Source: CALBPI01 sp038531945
GTDB taxonomy: Bacteria; Pseudomonadota; Gammaproteobacteria; Steroidobacterales; Woeseiaceae
NCBI GenBank assembly: GCA_038531945.1
Contig: JBCBBH010000002.1
Coordinates: 186,001 to 250,000, forward strand
Length of the DNA stretch: 64,000 nt
Reading direction: 5' to 3'
Both the position numbers and the translations under genes were made by a program. Of this stretch, positions 7,968 to 16,678 are shown piece by piece. The notes under the pieces are model-generated. The model was not told the DNA's origin and did no database searches. It saw nothing but the letters and a program-made list of their open reading frames with translations. Numbering within the stretch: position 1 is the stretch's first letter; each line of letters opens with the position of its first letter.

Positions 7968-9988
7968 CGATTACGAATGGCCGCCGCGAGTTCTCGCCAA
8001 TCGGTGATCGGCGCGCGGCACGACAGCCCCTCACAAATGTATGCGGTCACGCCTTGTGCAGGGGCCGAGTGTGCCGCTAGAGCCGGATGGAGGCCCACAG
8101 CGTCTGATGGAATCGCGAACACGCAGCGATTGGGTGCGTAGATGGTCTGGATGTCCCGTTGCCATTGCGTGAGCTGCTCAGCCATACCTCGCAGCACGAT
8201 CATCTCGGGTTCGCGCTGGTGCAACTGGATGGATTCGATCATCGACACATGCGCTTGCGGATAGTCGGCGACGGTGGGGCGCGCCCAGTTCACCGTCTCA
8301 TCTGCGATCGTGATCCATTCGGTGCGTCCGAGCAGATGTCCGAGGCGACTCAAAACGCGCACCGCGACCGCATTGCCAGCCGGCGTCGCATCGTCTCCCA
8401 GAGGTTTGCTGCGATACATTAACTGCTCGCCATCATCAGGTGAGAAAAAGAATCCGCCCGCTTCGCGGTCATGAAAGCGGTCCACCAGCTGCTCGGCAAG
8501 GGCCACTGACCAGTCGAACCAATCACCGCGCCAGCGCATTTGAGTGAGATCCAGTAATGCATCGGCGAGTGTTGCGTAGTCGTCGAGAAACCCCGGGCTG
8601 CGACATTGACCCGCTTGCCAGACTGAATGTAGGCGATTCGCTCGCCATACAGTTTCGCGCAGTCGGTCGGCCGCACGCTCGGCAGCATCGGCAACCTTGG
8701 AGTCACCGAATACCACGGCTGCTCGTGCCAGTCCTTTCAGCGCCAGTGAATTCCAGGTCGTCACAATTTTTTCATCACGACCGGGTTGTGGACGTTGCTT
8801 GCGAGCTTCGATCAACACGTCGCGCGCTTGTGCCAGCTCAGGGTCAGTGAGGACAACATCCCTGTCGTGAACCGTCAGATGCCAGCGACCTTCAAAATTG
8901 GCCGCTTGCGTCAGTCCATAGCGAGCAGCGAATCGCTCGTAGATGGGTTCCGGCAGTTCCGAGCGCACTGCTTCGGGAGTCACTGTGTAGGTCGCGCCCT
9001 CGACGCCATCTGCGTCGGCATCCAGCGTTGCGAAAAATGTACCTTCTGGCGACCGCATTTCGCGAAATAACCAGTCAATCGTCGCCTGCCCCGCATCGCG
9101 GAACAAGGGCTCGCCTGTGGCTTGGTGTAAATCGACGGCGAGTTCCAGCAGGAGTCCGTTGTCGTACAGCATTTTTTCAAAATGCGGTATCTGCCAACGG
9201 GCATCGACGCAATACCTGAAGAATCCACCACCTACCTGGTCAAACAGGCCACCCTCGATCATTCGAGTCATCGACAGCGTTGCCATCAATAGTGCTTGCA
9301 GGTCAGGTTCGCTGCTCGTGGCCGTGTCGCGCCAAGCGTTAAGCAAGCGTCGCAACGACGGGATCTGTGGAAACTTCGGTGCGCGACCAAAACCGCCGTT
9401 ATCTGAGTCATGTTGTTGCTCAAGTGCTGCTCTCACCTTTGCAGCGACATCTTCGCCGCTCGTTGTCGCTTTGTTCGGTTCTGGCTCAAGTTTGCTGAAC
9501 ACGGATTGAACGGCCGCGCCTTGCCGTGCGGCTTCCTCCGGGTTGCTACTGTGAAACTCGGCGACTTTCTCCAGCACCTCAGTGAAAGCTGGCAATCCGT
9601 GTTGCGCGGTTGGCGGAAAATAGGTTCCGCCGAAAAAGGGCAGTTGTTCGTCCGGTGTCAGGAACATCGTCAGCGGCCAACCGCCAGCACGTTGTGCCAT
9701 GAGTTGGTGGGCTGTCTGGTAGACCTTGTCGATATCCGGTCTTTCCTCGCGATCAACTTTGATATTAATAAAGTGCGCATTCATAACCGCGGCAATGTCC
9801 GGGTTTTCGAAACATTCATGCGCCATGACATGGCACCAGTGGCAAGCGGAGTAGCCGACAGACAGCAGGATGGGTTTGCGTGATTCGCGTGCTGCCTGGA
9901 GTGCTGCTTCGTTCCACGGCCACCACTCCACCGGGTTGTCTGCATGTTGCTGCAGATACAGACTTGTCTCGTGTTCCAGTCGATTCAT
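7964..9988 (-). CDS. Thioredoxin-domain protein of the DUF255/Spata20 (YyaL) family
   Basis: A 674-residue protein. The N-terminal DUF255 thioredoxin-like domain (about 1-170) includes NPVEWWPWNEAAL, the C-x-x-C site SACHWCHVM, and GGWPLTMFLTPD. The rest is an alpha-barrel like that of N-acylglucosamine 2-epimerases and glycosidases (PHFEKMLYDNG, VTTWNSLALKGLA). The family is widespread from bacteria to mammals (SSP411/Spata20) but its reaction is not established. The start at 9988 is preferred because the conserved N-terminus begins there; an in-frame start at 10063 would run into the lgt start. It converges on the protease gene with a four-base overlap. Confidence 0.88.
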   Translation of the reverse strand: MNRLEHETSLYLQQHADNPVEWWPWNEAALQAARESRKPILLSVGYSACHWCHVMAHECFENPDIAAVMNAHFINIKVDREERPDIDKVYQTAHQLMAQRAGGWPLTMFLTPDEQLPFFGGTYFPPTAQHGLPAFTEVLEKVAEFHSSNPEEAARQGAAVQSVFSKLEPEPNKATTSGEDVAAKVRAALEQQHDSDNGGFGRAPKFPQIPSLRRLLNAWRDTATSSEPDLQALLMATLSMTRMIEGGLFDQVGGGFFRYCVDARWQIPHFEKMLYDNGLLLELAVDLHQATGEPLFRDAGQATIDWLFREMRSPEGTFFATLDADADGVEGATYTVTPEAVRSELPEPIYERFAARYGLTQAANFEGRWHLTVHDRDVVLTDPELAQARDVLIEARKQRPQPGRDEKIVTTWNSLALKGLARAAVVFGDSKVADAAERAADRLRETVWRANRLHSVWQAGQCRSPGFLDDYATLADALLDLTQMRWRGDWFDWSVALAEQLVDRFHDREAGGFFFSPDDGEQLMYRSKPLGDDATPAGNAVAVRVLSRLGHLLGRTEWITIADETVNWARPTVADYPQAHVSMIESIQLHQREPEMIVLRGMAEQLTQWQRDIQTIYAPNRCVFAIPSDAVGLHPALAAHSAPAQGVTAYICEGLSCRAPITDWRELAAAIRNR

Positions 9989-10061
9989 GATGCAACGTGC
10001 CAGGCGATTCGGGCCGCTACTATAGCGCAAACCCAATGGCGCCAAGTGGTACACTCCGCGC

Positions 10062-10847
10062 ATGCTCGTCTACCCCGATATTGATCCAGTCGCGTTGAGC
10101 GTCGGACCTTTGAAGCTGCATTGGTACGGGTTGACCTACCTGGCTGGTTTTGTTCTTTCATTCTTTTTCGCACGCTACCGCGCGCGTCGGGACGACACAC
10201 CGGTCGAACCCGGGGAAGTTGAAGATCTGATCTTCTATGGCGCTTTAGGCGTGATTGTCGGCGGGCGTGTCGGCTACCTCCTGTTCTACGGGTGGGCCAA
10301 TATCGCTGATGACTGGCGCTACATTTATCGAGTTTGGGAAGGTGGTATGTCCTTCCACGGTGGGCTGCTGGGTGTGCTGGTCGCGATGGCACTGTTTGCT
10401 CGACGTAAAGGTCGGACGTTTTTCGAGATCACAGATTTTGTTGCGGTGTTCACCCCGCTGGGATTGTTCTGCGGTCGCATTGGAAATTTTATCAACGGCG
10501 AGTTGTGGGGTGCTGAAACTCAGCTGCCCTGGGGCTTCCTGGTCGACGGTGTCGTCCGTCACCCCTCGATGTTGTACGAGGCGTTGCTGGAAGGTGTCGT
10601 TCTGTTTTTGGTGCTCGCGTGGTATTCCCGCAAACCGCGTTCGATTGGTCGGGTATCCGGATTGTTCCTGATCGGGTATGGTTCATTCCGAGTGTTGGTC
10701 GAATTCGTGCGGATTCCAGACTCCCACATCGGCTACTTCGCCGGCGATTGGTTGACGATGGGACAGATACTCAGCGCACCGATGATCGCTTTCGGCATGT
10801 ATCTGTTTTTGAGACCAATCAGAGACGCCAGAGGGGGGCGGGGCTGA
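10062..10847 (+). CDS. lgt: Phosphatidylglycerol--prolipoprotein diacylglyceryl transferase
   Basis: A 261-residue inner-membrane protein of normal Lgt length with about seven hydrophobic segments. It contains the signature GRIGNFINGELWG and the early motif LHWYGLTYLAGF. It adds diacylglycerol to the lipobox cysteine of prolipoproteins; clients in this window include LolB and RlpA. It is transcribed divergently from the DUF255 gene, with 73 bases between starts. Its TGA overlaps the thyA ATG (TGATG), so lgt-thyA-folA form one unit, as in other gammaproteobacteria. Confidence 0.96.
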   Translation: MLVYPDIDPVALSVGPLKLHWYGLTYLAGFVLSFFFARYRARRDDTPVEPGEVEDLIFYGALGVIVGGRVGYLLFYGWANIADDWRYIYRVWEGGMSFHGGLLGVLVAMALFARRKGRTFFEITDFVAVFTPLGLFCGRIGNFINGELWGAETQLPWGFLVDGVVRHPSMLYEALLEGVVLFLVLAWYSRKPRSIGRVSGLFLIGYGSFRVLVEFVRIPDSHIGYFAGDWLTMGQILSAPMIAFGMYLFLRPIRDARGGRG

Positions 10848-11641
10848 TGCAGCAATACCTGGATCTCATGCGCAAGGTGCGTGATGAGGGTTTTGAGAAG
10901 AGCGACCGAACCGGCACAGGCACGCTGAGCATCTTTGGCCACCAAATGCGCTTTGATCTGCAGGCCGGATTCCCGCTGGTTACCACGAAAAAACTCCACC
11001 TGAAGTCAATTATTGGCGAGCTGCTGTGGTTTCTACGTGGCGATTCGAACGTTCGTTGGTTACAGGATAACGGGATCTCCATCTGGGACGAGTGGGCCGA
11101 CGGCGAGGGGAGTCTCGGTCCGGTATATGGTGTGCAATGGCGGTCCTGGCCGACGCCCGACGGTCGACACATTGATCAGATTGAAACAGTGCTCCGACAG
11201 TTGCGCGAACAACCCGATTCGCGGCGTATTCTCGTATCTGCGTGGAACGTCTCGCAATTGAGTGACATGGCTTTGATGCCGTGCCATTGCCTGTTTCAGT
11301 TCTATGTCGCGGATGGGCGTCTGTCATGTCAGTTGTATCAGCGCAGCGCGGATATCTTCCTCGGTGTCCCGTTCAACATCGCGTCTTACGCGTTGCTGAC
11401 CCATTTGATCGCGCGTGAAGTTGGACTGGATGTTGGGGATTTCATCTGGACGGGCGGCGATTGTCACCTGTACCTGAATCACCTCGAGCAGGCCGACTTG
11501 CAACTCACTCGGACACCGCGAGCGCTGCCGAGAGTCGAGATCAGTCGACCACCCGGTAACCTCTACGACTACGAAATCTCCGATTTCAGTTTCCCTGGGT
11601 ATGACCCGCATCCGTTGATTCGGGCAGCGGTGGCGGTATGA
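10847..11641 (+). CDS. thyA: Thymidylate synthase
   Basis: A 264-residue enzyme, exactly the length of E. coli ThyA, with the catalytic cysteine at C146 in LMPCHCLFQFYV. It methylates dUMP to dTMP using methylene-tetrahydrofolate. The open frame extends upstream inside lgt, but the ATG at 10847 (MQQYLDLM) is the family start and couples to the lgt stop. GAGGGGGGCGGG just upstream is a rich ribosome-binding region. It overlaps folA by four bases. Confidence 0.97.
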   Translation: MQQYLDLMRKVRDEGFEKSDRTGTGTLSIFGHQMRFDLQAGFPLVTTKKLHLKSIIGELLWFLRGDSNVRWLQDNGISIWDEWADGEGSLGPVYGVQWRSWPTPDGRHIDQIETVLRQLREQPDSRRILVSAWNVSQLSDMALMPCHCLFQFYVADGRLSCQLYQRSADIFLGVPFNIASYALLTHLIAREVGLDVGDFIWTGGDCHLYLNHLEQADLQLTRTPRALPRVEISRPPGNLYDYEISDFSFPGYDPHPLIRAAVAV

Positions 11642-12147
11642 GTAAGCCGCTAATCAGTCTCATAGCGGCCGTTTCCGACGATGGTGTCATCGGCCGCAAG
11701 AACACACTGCCGTGGCGCCTGTCTGCGGATCTTCGTTACTTCAAACAACGAACCATGGGCAAACCGATCGTGATGGGTCGCAAGACTTATGACTCGATAG
11801 GTAAGCCTCTTGCGGGGCGCAAAAATATTGTTGTGTCGAGGAATTCCGAGCTTGCGCTTGATGGCGTGATCGTAGTCGGTGGGATCGATGCCGCGTTAGC
11901 GGAGTGCAAGGATTCAGAGGAGATCATGATCATCGGCGGCGCGCAGTTGTATGAGCAGTGTTTGCCGATGGCTGGCAGGCTCTACATCACGCGGGTGCAT
12001 CTGAAAGTGCCTGATGGGGATGCAAGGTTTCCAGGTTTGCCTAGCGAGACATCACCAGATTGGAACGTCAGTTGTCGGCATTTTCTTGCAGGTGAGGGTA
12101 ACGACCCGGATTGCACATTCCTTGTGTTAGACCGAGTCGATCACTAA
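11638..12147 (+). CDS. folA: Dihydrofolate reductase
   Basis: A 169-residue DHFR. The N-terminal ISLIAAVSDDGVIGRKNTLPWRLSADL holds the substrate loop with the active-site acidic residue, followed by the NADPH-binding segments KPIVMGRKTYDSIGKPL and IMIIGGAQLYEQ. It regenerates tetrahydrofolate after the ThyA reaction, so the thyA-folA pairing is functional. It starts inside the thyA stop (ATGA). Its end meets the anti-sigma gene on the other strand with a four-base overlap, leaving no room for a terminator. Confidence 0.96.
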   Translation: MSKPLISLIAAVSDDGVIGRKNTLPWRLSADLRYFKQRTMGKPIVMGRKTYDSIGKPLAGRKNIVVSRNSELALDGVIVVGGIDAALAECKDSEEIMIIGGAQLYEQCLPMAGRLYITRVHLKVPDGDARFPGLPSETSPDWNVSCRHFLAGEGNDPDCTFLVLDRVDH

Positions 12148-12545
12148 AACTCTGTCGGCAGCTCTTGTTCGATCTGGTTGCGAGCGCGCTCAAGGTCACT
12201 CAGCAAAGCTTCCCATTCCGCTTCCAAAGGCGCAGTACTAGACACTCTCTGCAGCGACCGCACATCGAGTGGCGTCTCTGCGATCGGCGTGATTGCCGCC
12301 AACTGTGGGTTTGCCGGAGTCGGCAGTTCACGGCTACCCGGTGTTGCGATCAGAAACCATGCCGCGGCGGCGGCCACCGCTATCGGCAAAGCCCATGCAA
12401 GCCACGTGGGACGTGTTGAACTCGGCTGGCGCGAACCGCGCTCATCGGCTGCGATCGCGCTTCGCAGCGATCCATCCGTCACTCGACTATGCGCGTCTCG
12501 AAGTGCCTCAGCATCACGGCGCAATTGTGTTTCCAGGTCTTTCAT
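12144..12545 (-). CDS. Putative membrane-anchored anti-sigma factor
   Basis: A 133-residue protein with one transmembrane segment at about residues 47-68 (WLAWALPIAVAAAAAWFLIA), a cytoplasmic N-terminal helix and a periplasmic tail. Its ATG overlaps the stop of the ECF sigma factor gene by four bases, the usual arrangement of a sigma factor and its membrane inhibitor. I see no zinc-binding ZAS motif, so it is not a standard zinc-containing anti-sigma factor. The longer open frame upstream lies inside the sigma gene and is not used. The function is inferred from position and topology only. Confidence 0.6.
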   Translation of the reverse strand: MKDLETQLRRDAEALRDAHSRVTDGSLRSAIAADERGSRQPSSTRPTWLAWALPIAVAAAAAWFLIATPGSRELPTPANPQLAAITPIAETPLDVRSLQRVSSTAPLEAEWEALLSDLERARNQIEQELPTEF

Positions 12546-13054
12546 CCTGTCTTTTCTCCCAACACCGTCGCAAGCCGGTTTCGGCTGCGCATGAGGTTGA
12601 CCTTGACCCACGCGAGGCTGCGGGAGAGTGCATGCGCGATTTCTCGATGCGACGCGCCCTCGCCATAGTAGAGCCACAGCGCGGTGAGCGCCTCCGGCTT
12701 CAGCGTGGTTCTGGCAGCACGCCACAGATTGGCGCGCTCCAGATACTGTTCAATATCGTCATCCGGCGTGCCAACGTTGTCAACTTCCGTCATGATCGGC
12801 CGCTTATCTGGCAGCTTGCGCAAAGCGATGCGATACAACCAGGTACTGAACTGCCAGCGCTCATCGTACGAGTTGATGTAGCGCCACGCACTGAGCAGGG
12901 CCTCCTGTACTGCGTCTTCGGCATCCGCTCTCTGCCCGCATCGCAGCCACAGAAATCGGAACAGCTGATCTCGATACTGTGATGCAAGCTCACAATAGGC
13001 AGCAGAGTTGCCACCTTTTGCGAGCGCTATCAATTGTTTTTCGGTCTGCTCCAC
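12542..13054 (-). CDS. ECF-type RNA polymerase sigma factor
   Basis: A 170-residue sigma70-family protein of ECF size. Region 2 covers about residues 20-90 (YRDQLFRFLWLRCGQRADAEDAVQEALLSAWR, then WQFSTWLYRIALRKL). Region 4 covers about 115-165 (LKPEALTALWLYYGEGASHREIAHALSRSLAWVKVNLMRSRNRL). It lies between a secreted protein gene (20-base gap) and a putative anti-sigma gene (four-base overlap), so the three probably form an autoregulated envelope-response unit. The signal is unknown. Confidence 0.92.
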   Translation of the reverse strand: MEQTEKQLIALAKGGNSAAYCELASQYRDQLFRFLWLRCGQRADAEDAVQEALLSAWRYINSYDERWQFSTWLYRIALRKLPDKRPIMTEVDNVGTPDDDIEQYLERANLWRAARTTLKPEALTALWLYYGEGASHREIAHALSRSLAWVKVNLMRSRNRLATVLGEKTG

Positions 13055-13074
13055 GGCAACCTCTTGGTGGCCGC

Positions 13075-13983
13075 TTAAAGATCAGACAGTGCGCGAACCT
13101 CGTCCGGCGTAACTTGCAGCCGGATCGACATGCCACCACTGTCAGAGTCAACGTTTAGCTTGTCGATGATGCTGCCCACCGCCTCGGGCACCTCGTTGGA
13201 GAGCATACGCAGACTGATCAGTCCGCGGACGATATTGGCCATCGAATCGGTGACTTCGGGGTCGGTCGCGGTGATACGTGTGTGAAAGTCGAGCGAATCT
13301 CCAACGCTACCGATCATCAATGCCACTTGGCTGGTCTGACGCAAGAGGTCGGAATCGAAATCAAACTGCTGGCTTTCATCGAGCTCGTCCGCGTTGACAC
13401 CGATCTGCAGGAAAGGGCGGCGTCCGTCGAGCACCAGCACGTTGGCGTTGCCGCCTCGAATACCGCGAATTTCGGCTTCCAAACGTTCCGCGCTCGATGC
13501 GATAAACAGACCGTCTCCTGTCGCGAGGCTAACGTAGATCGTGTCGGTGTCGAGACTCATGTCCCCATTGTCGAATTCGATCTCGTCTCCTGCGTCATCG
13601 ATAACGTAGTACTCGCCCCATCCGTCGTTTTTCAACGTTGCATCGGTGTTCTTGAGCATCTCCGACAACATGTGCGCGCGCGTCGCATCGCTCAATGTGC
13701 CGAGGATACGAGCGCTGAAACTGCCTTCAGCATTGCCGTGGAAGAACAGGCGATCGAGATCCTCGCCCGCGTCGAAATCGAACTCTTTCTCCATGTCGTC
13801 AACAACTTCGTCGTCGACCCAGTCGAGAATGACTTGTCCAGGCTTGCTCGTGCGAAGTGATTCCATATCAATGTTGATGTACCACAGTGCATCAGGTGGG
13901 ATGTCTCTGTTGCTCACTTCTGCAGCAGCAGGCAATGAGGTAGACGCGATCAACAGGGAAAGGCAAAGGGTGGTGACTTTCAT
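13075..13983 (-). CDS. Secreted protein of unknown function in a sigma-factor operon
   Basis: A 302-residue exported protein with a signal peptide ending near AAA at about residue 23 (MKVTTLCLSLLIASTSLPAAAEV). The mature protein is acidic (VVDDMEKEFDFDAGEDLDRLF) with no catalytic motif I recognise and no further membrane segment. The frame could start upstream, but 13983 gives a clean signal sequence. It is followed 20 bases later by the ECF sigma gene. It could sense, or be a target of, the stress controlled by that sigma factor; this is inference. Confidence 0.75.
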   Translation of the reverse strand: MKVTTLCLSLLIASTSLPAAAEVSNRDIPPDALWYINIDMESLRTSKPGQVILDWVDDEVVDDMEKEFDFDAGEDLDRLFFHGNAEGSFSARILGTLSDATRAHMLSEMLKNTDATLKNDGWGEYYVIDDAGDEIEFDNGDMSLDTDTIYVSLATGDGLFIASSAERLEAEIRGIRGGNANVLVLDGRRPFLQIGVNADELDESQQFDFDSDLLRQTSQVALMIGSVGDSLDFHTRITATDPEVTDSMANIVRGLISLRMLSNEVPEAVGSIIDKLNVDSDSGGMSIRLQVTPDEVRALSDL

Positions 13984-14015
13984 AGTGAATGCTCCGGAAA
14001 AAGTAGGTTTCGAGA

Positions 14016-14047
14016 GCTTATAGCGTGCATCGGAGGAAAAGGTTACA
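14016..14047 (-). promoter_or_regulatory. Putative ECF-sigma promoter for the secreted protein-sigma-anti-sigma unit
   Basis: On the minus strand TGTAACC (14047-14041) is followed after 16 bases by GCTATAAG (14024-14017). An AAC-containing -35 element and a 16-base spacer are typical of ECF promoters. It overlaps the kmo stop codon and lies about 33 bases before the start at 13983, so the downstream unit may be transcribed separately from the kynurenine operon and be controlled by its own sigma factor. Confidence 0.4.
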
Positions 14048-15425
14048 TCGATCCCAATTCCAGGCGAGGTAGTGCCGCCTGGGCTGCTTCGACGCATTTC
14101 GCGATATCGATTGAATCCAGCGACTCGTGGTCGTGTGTCCATTGACTCAGGAGATCAGACTGTGTTTCACCGCGCGCCAGCGCGACCGCGTAGGGGATAC
14201 TCTCGTGGAACATCACCATGGAATAACGCGGGATGAAACACTCGGGCAGTCGTCGCTCCAGTTCGAAGGCCAGTGACTTTTTGAGGTGGAACTTCGGATC
14301 TCGGACGGTATCGCGCATTTCGACGTAGTTCTCCAACGCCATAGTGGCGATGGCATTCGCGTTGGGCACGCGCAGTCGACTGAATCGATCGAAGAGCTCT
14401 CGCCAATCGGATGCATCCTCCAGCAACTTATCGAACTCCACACAGTCTTCGAACGCGGCGTTCATGCCCTGTCCGTGAAATGGCACGATCGCGTGCGCAG
14501 CATCCCCGATTAGCAATACCTGATCCGAGAGGTTCCAGCGGTTGCAACGTACGGTGCCCATGACGCCGGTGGGGTTATTGGCAAGCTGAGCGGGCAGGTC
14601 GGGCACCATCGGTGGGACGTCGGGGAAGGTCTCGGAAAACCACCGATGCGCTTTCTTTTTGTCTTGCCACCAGTCAAACGACGGCTCGTCTACTGGCGCG
14701 TGTTTGCGCATGAAAAGTGTGCCGGTGAAATCGCCGCCGGGGTTTGGAAGCGCGATCAACATATAGCCACCGCGCGGCCAGATATGCAGCGCATCCGGCC
14801 GCATGGCGAATTCTCCACTCGCCGGTGGAACGGCAATTTCCTGATAGAGGTGGTCGAGTAAACGTTCCTCAAACTCGAACCCTGGCAACCGCCCAAGCGC
14901 GCGTCGCACGGGTGAACCCGCGCCGTCGGCTGCGATGATGCGCGGTACCTCAAGCGTATACGCGAACACCGGCGCGGCACGTTGGTCTTCGAGGCGCAGT
15001 TGCTGCTTCTCCGGATCGTACTGAACGCACCTTTGTGCGAAACGAATCTCGGCTCCCGCTTTTTCAGCGGCATCCAGCAACACGCGATTCAGCTCGGCCC
15101 GACTCACCGAGTAGTTGATTTCGTGCGTTCTGGACCCGTACGGCTGAAACTGGGTCGGACCGTCAAGCGGATGGAGCAAACGGCCACGCATCGGGTAGAG
15201 CAGCTCGGCTACAGCGTCCTCCAAACCGGCGTGCCGAAGCCCGTTGAGACCTCTCGCTGCCATTGCAAGGTTGATCGACCGTCCGGCATACGTGTCCTCC
15301 ACCCGAGGATCGGCTTGTCGCTCGATCACGAGAACGCGCATACCGCGTTTCGCGAGCATGACAGCCAATAGACTACCGGTCAGGCCGGCACCTAGGATCG
15401 TGATGGAAGCTCCGTTGACGTTCAT
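14043..15425 (-). CDS. kmo: Kynurenine 3-monooxygenase
   Basis: A 460-residue FAD monooxygenase that hydroxylates L-kynurenine to 3-hydroxykynurenine with NADPH and oxygen. The Rossmann motif GAGLTGSLLAVMLAKRG is at about residues 11-27, and the second FAD-binding motif GDAAHAIVPFHGQGMN near 315. The segment YAGRSINLAMAARGLNGL is typical of KMO. The length matches bacterial KMOs. The start at 15425 overlaps the kynU stop by ATGA; the longer open frame runs antisense-like into kynU and is ignored. Last gene of the kynurenine operon. Confidence 0.95.
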   Translation of the reverse strand: MNVNGASITILGAGLTGSLLAVMLAKRGMRVLVIERQADPRVEDTYAGRSINLAMAARGLNGLRHAGLEDAVAELLYPMRGRLLHPLDGPTQFQPYGSRTHEINYSVSRAELNRVLLDAAEKAGAEIRFAQRCVQYDPEKQQLRLEDQRAAPVFAYTLEVPRIIAADGAGSPVRRALGRLPGFEFEERLLDHLYQEIAVPPASGEFAMRPDALHIWPRGGYMLIALPNPGGDFTGTLFMRKHAPVDEPSFDWWQDKKKAHRWFSETFPDVPPMVPDLPAQLANNPTGVMGTVRCNRWNLSDQVLLIGDAAHAIVPFHGQGMNAAFEDCVEFDKLLEDASDWRELFDRFSRLRVPNANAIATMALENYVEMRDTVRDPKFHLKKSLAFELERRLPECFIPRYSMVMFHESIPYAVALARGETQSDLLSQWTHDHESLDSIDIAKCVEAAQAALPRLELGSM

Positions 15426-16678
15426 GCTTGCAAGGCGTGATCGAGACGTTGCACAAACGTCCAGACATCGGTGAAGTTGTTGTAAAGCGGGGCAGGTGCC
15501 ACACGAATGACATCCGGTTCCCGCCAGTCGCAGACCACATCCAAAGCTTCCAGCGCATCGAAAACCCGGCGTCCATCCGCTTCGCGACCGATGATACGTA
15601 GCGACAGCTGCGCACCCTGGCCGGATTCTGGTGTGATGATGTGAACCTGTGTTTTCAGATGCGAGACAAGCAATTCGCGCAGGTAGCCGGTCAACGCAAT
15701 CGATTTCTCGCGTAAGGACGGCAGTCCGACGTCGTTGAATAAATCGAGCGAGGCGAGCAGCGGGGCAAGACTCAGGATTGGCGGATTGCTTTGTTGCCAC
15801 ACATCGATTCCCGGCGCCGGGTCGATCTGGTGGCGCATTTCGAACCGCGTTGACTCGCGGTTTCCCCACCAGCCATGTAGTTGCCCCTGACGCAGACCGT
15901 GATGCCGCTCATGCACGAACGCGCCGCCCACGGCGCCGGGTCCCGCATTTAGATACTTGTAACTGCAAAATACAGCGAAATCGATCTGCCATTCGTGCAA
16001 GCTCAGTGGCACGTTGCCGATTGCATGAGCCAGATCGAGGCCGAGTGTGATCTGATGTCGCTTCGCCAATTGCGCGATCGACTCCACGTCCAGAAATTCA
16101 CCCGTCAGGTACTGCACGCCCGGAAGCAGCATGAGCGCAATTCGGTCGTCTTCCGACAAGACGGCTCGCAGCGAATCGACGCTGAGTCCTGCACTGTCTC
16201 CGCGCCATTCGATCAGATCCCGAGTTGGGTCGAAGCCATGCAGTGCGAGCTGCGACTGCACCGCGTAGCGATCCGACGGAAACGCATCCGCCTCGATCAG
16301 GATTTTGTATTTCTGTGCGTTGGGTCGGTAAAAACTGAGCAGTAGCAGATTGAGGTTGATGGTCAACGTATTCATCGCGACCGTCTCGGTCGGCAGACAG
16401 CCCAGAAGTTTCGACAGCCCCTCAGTTGCGTTCCGGTGATACGGAAGCCAGGGCGGACTGCCGGCAAAGTGTCCTTCGACCCCGAGGGCTGCCCAATCTT
16501 CCAGGACCTGATTCACTCTCGCGGAAGCGGCTATCGGCTGCAGTCCAAGGCTGTTGCCTGCGAGATAGCACTTGTTTTGGCCATCCTCGGTCTGCGGCCA
16601 ATGGAATCGCTCGCGCCATTTTGCAAGAGGATCTGCCGCATCGCGTTGTGCTGCGACTTGCGCTTGTTCTCCCAGCAT
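15422..16678 (-). CDS. kynU: Kynureninase
   Basis: A 418-residue PLP enzyme, the normal length, which cleaves 3-hydroxykynurenine (or kynurenine) to 3-hydroxyanthranilate (or anthranilate) and alanine. It shows CYLAGNSLGLQP near the N-terminus and the PLP-lysine segment FCSYKYLNAGPGAVGG. The start at 16678 is chosen because it overlaps the kynB stop by ATGA, as the other junctions in this operon do; an in-frame ATG at 16765 lies inside kynB. The neighbours indicate that 3-hydroxykynurenine is the likely physiological substrate. Confidence 0.95.
   Translation of the reverse strand: MLGEQAQVAAQRDAADPLAKWRERFHWPQTEDGQNKCYLAGNSLGLQPIAASARVNQVLEDWAALGVEGHFAGSPPWLPYHRNATEGLSKLLGCLPTETVAMNTLTINLNLLLLSFYRPNAQKYKILIEADAFPSDRYAVQSQLALHGFDPTRDLIEWRGDSAGLSVDSLRAVLSEDDRIALMLLPGVQYLTGEFLDVESIAQLAKRHQITLGLDLAHAIGNVPLSLHEWQIDFAVFCSYKYLNAGPGAVGGAFVHERHHGLRQGQLHGWWGNRESTRFEMRHQIDPAPGIDVWQQSNPPILSLAPLLASLDLFNDVGLPSLREKSIALTGYLRELLVSHLKTQVHIITPESGQGAQLSLRIIGREADGRRVFDALEALDVVCDWREPDVIRVAPAPLYNNFTDVWTFVQRLDHALQA

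Noticed and set aside
12546..12725. N-terminal extension of the anti-sigma frame
   Set aside because: It is inside the ECF sigma gene in another phase; the ATGA overlap at 12542-12545 gives a standard coupled start.
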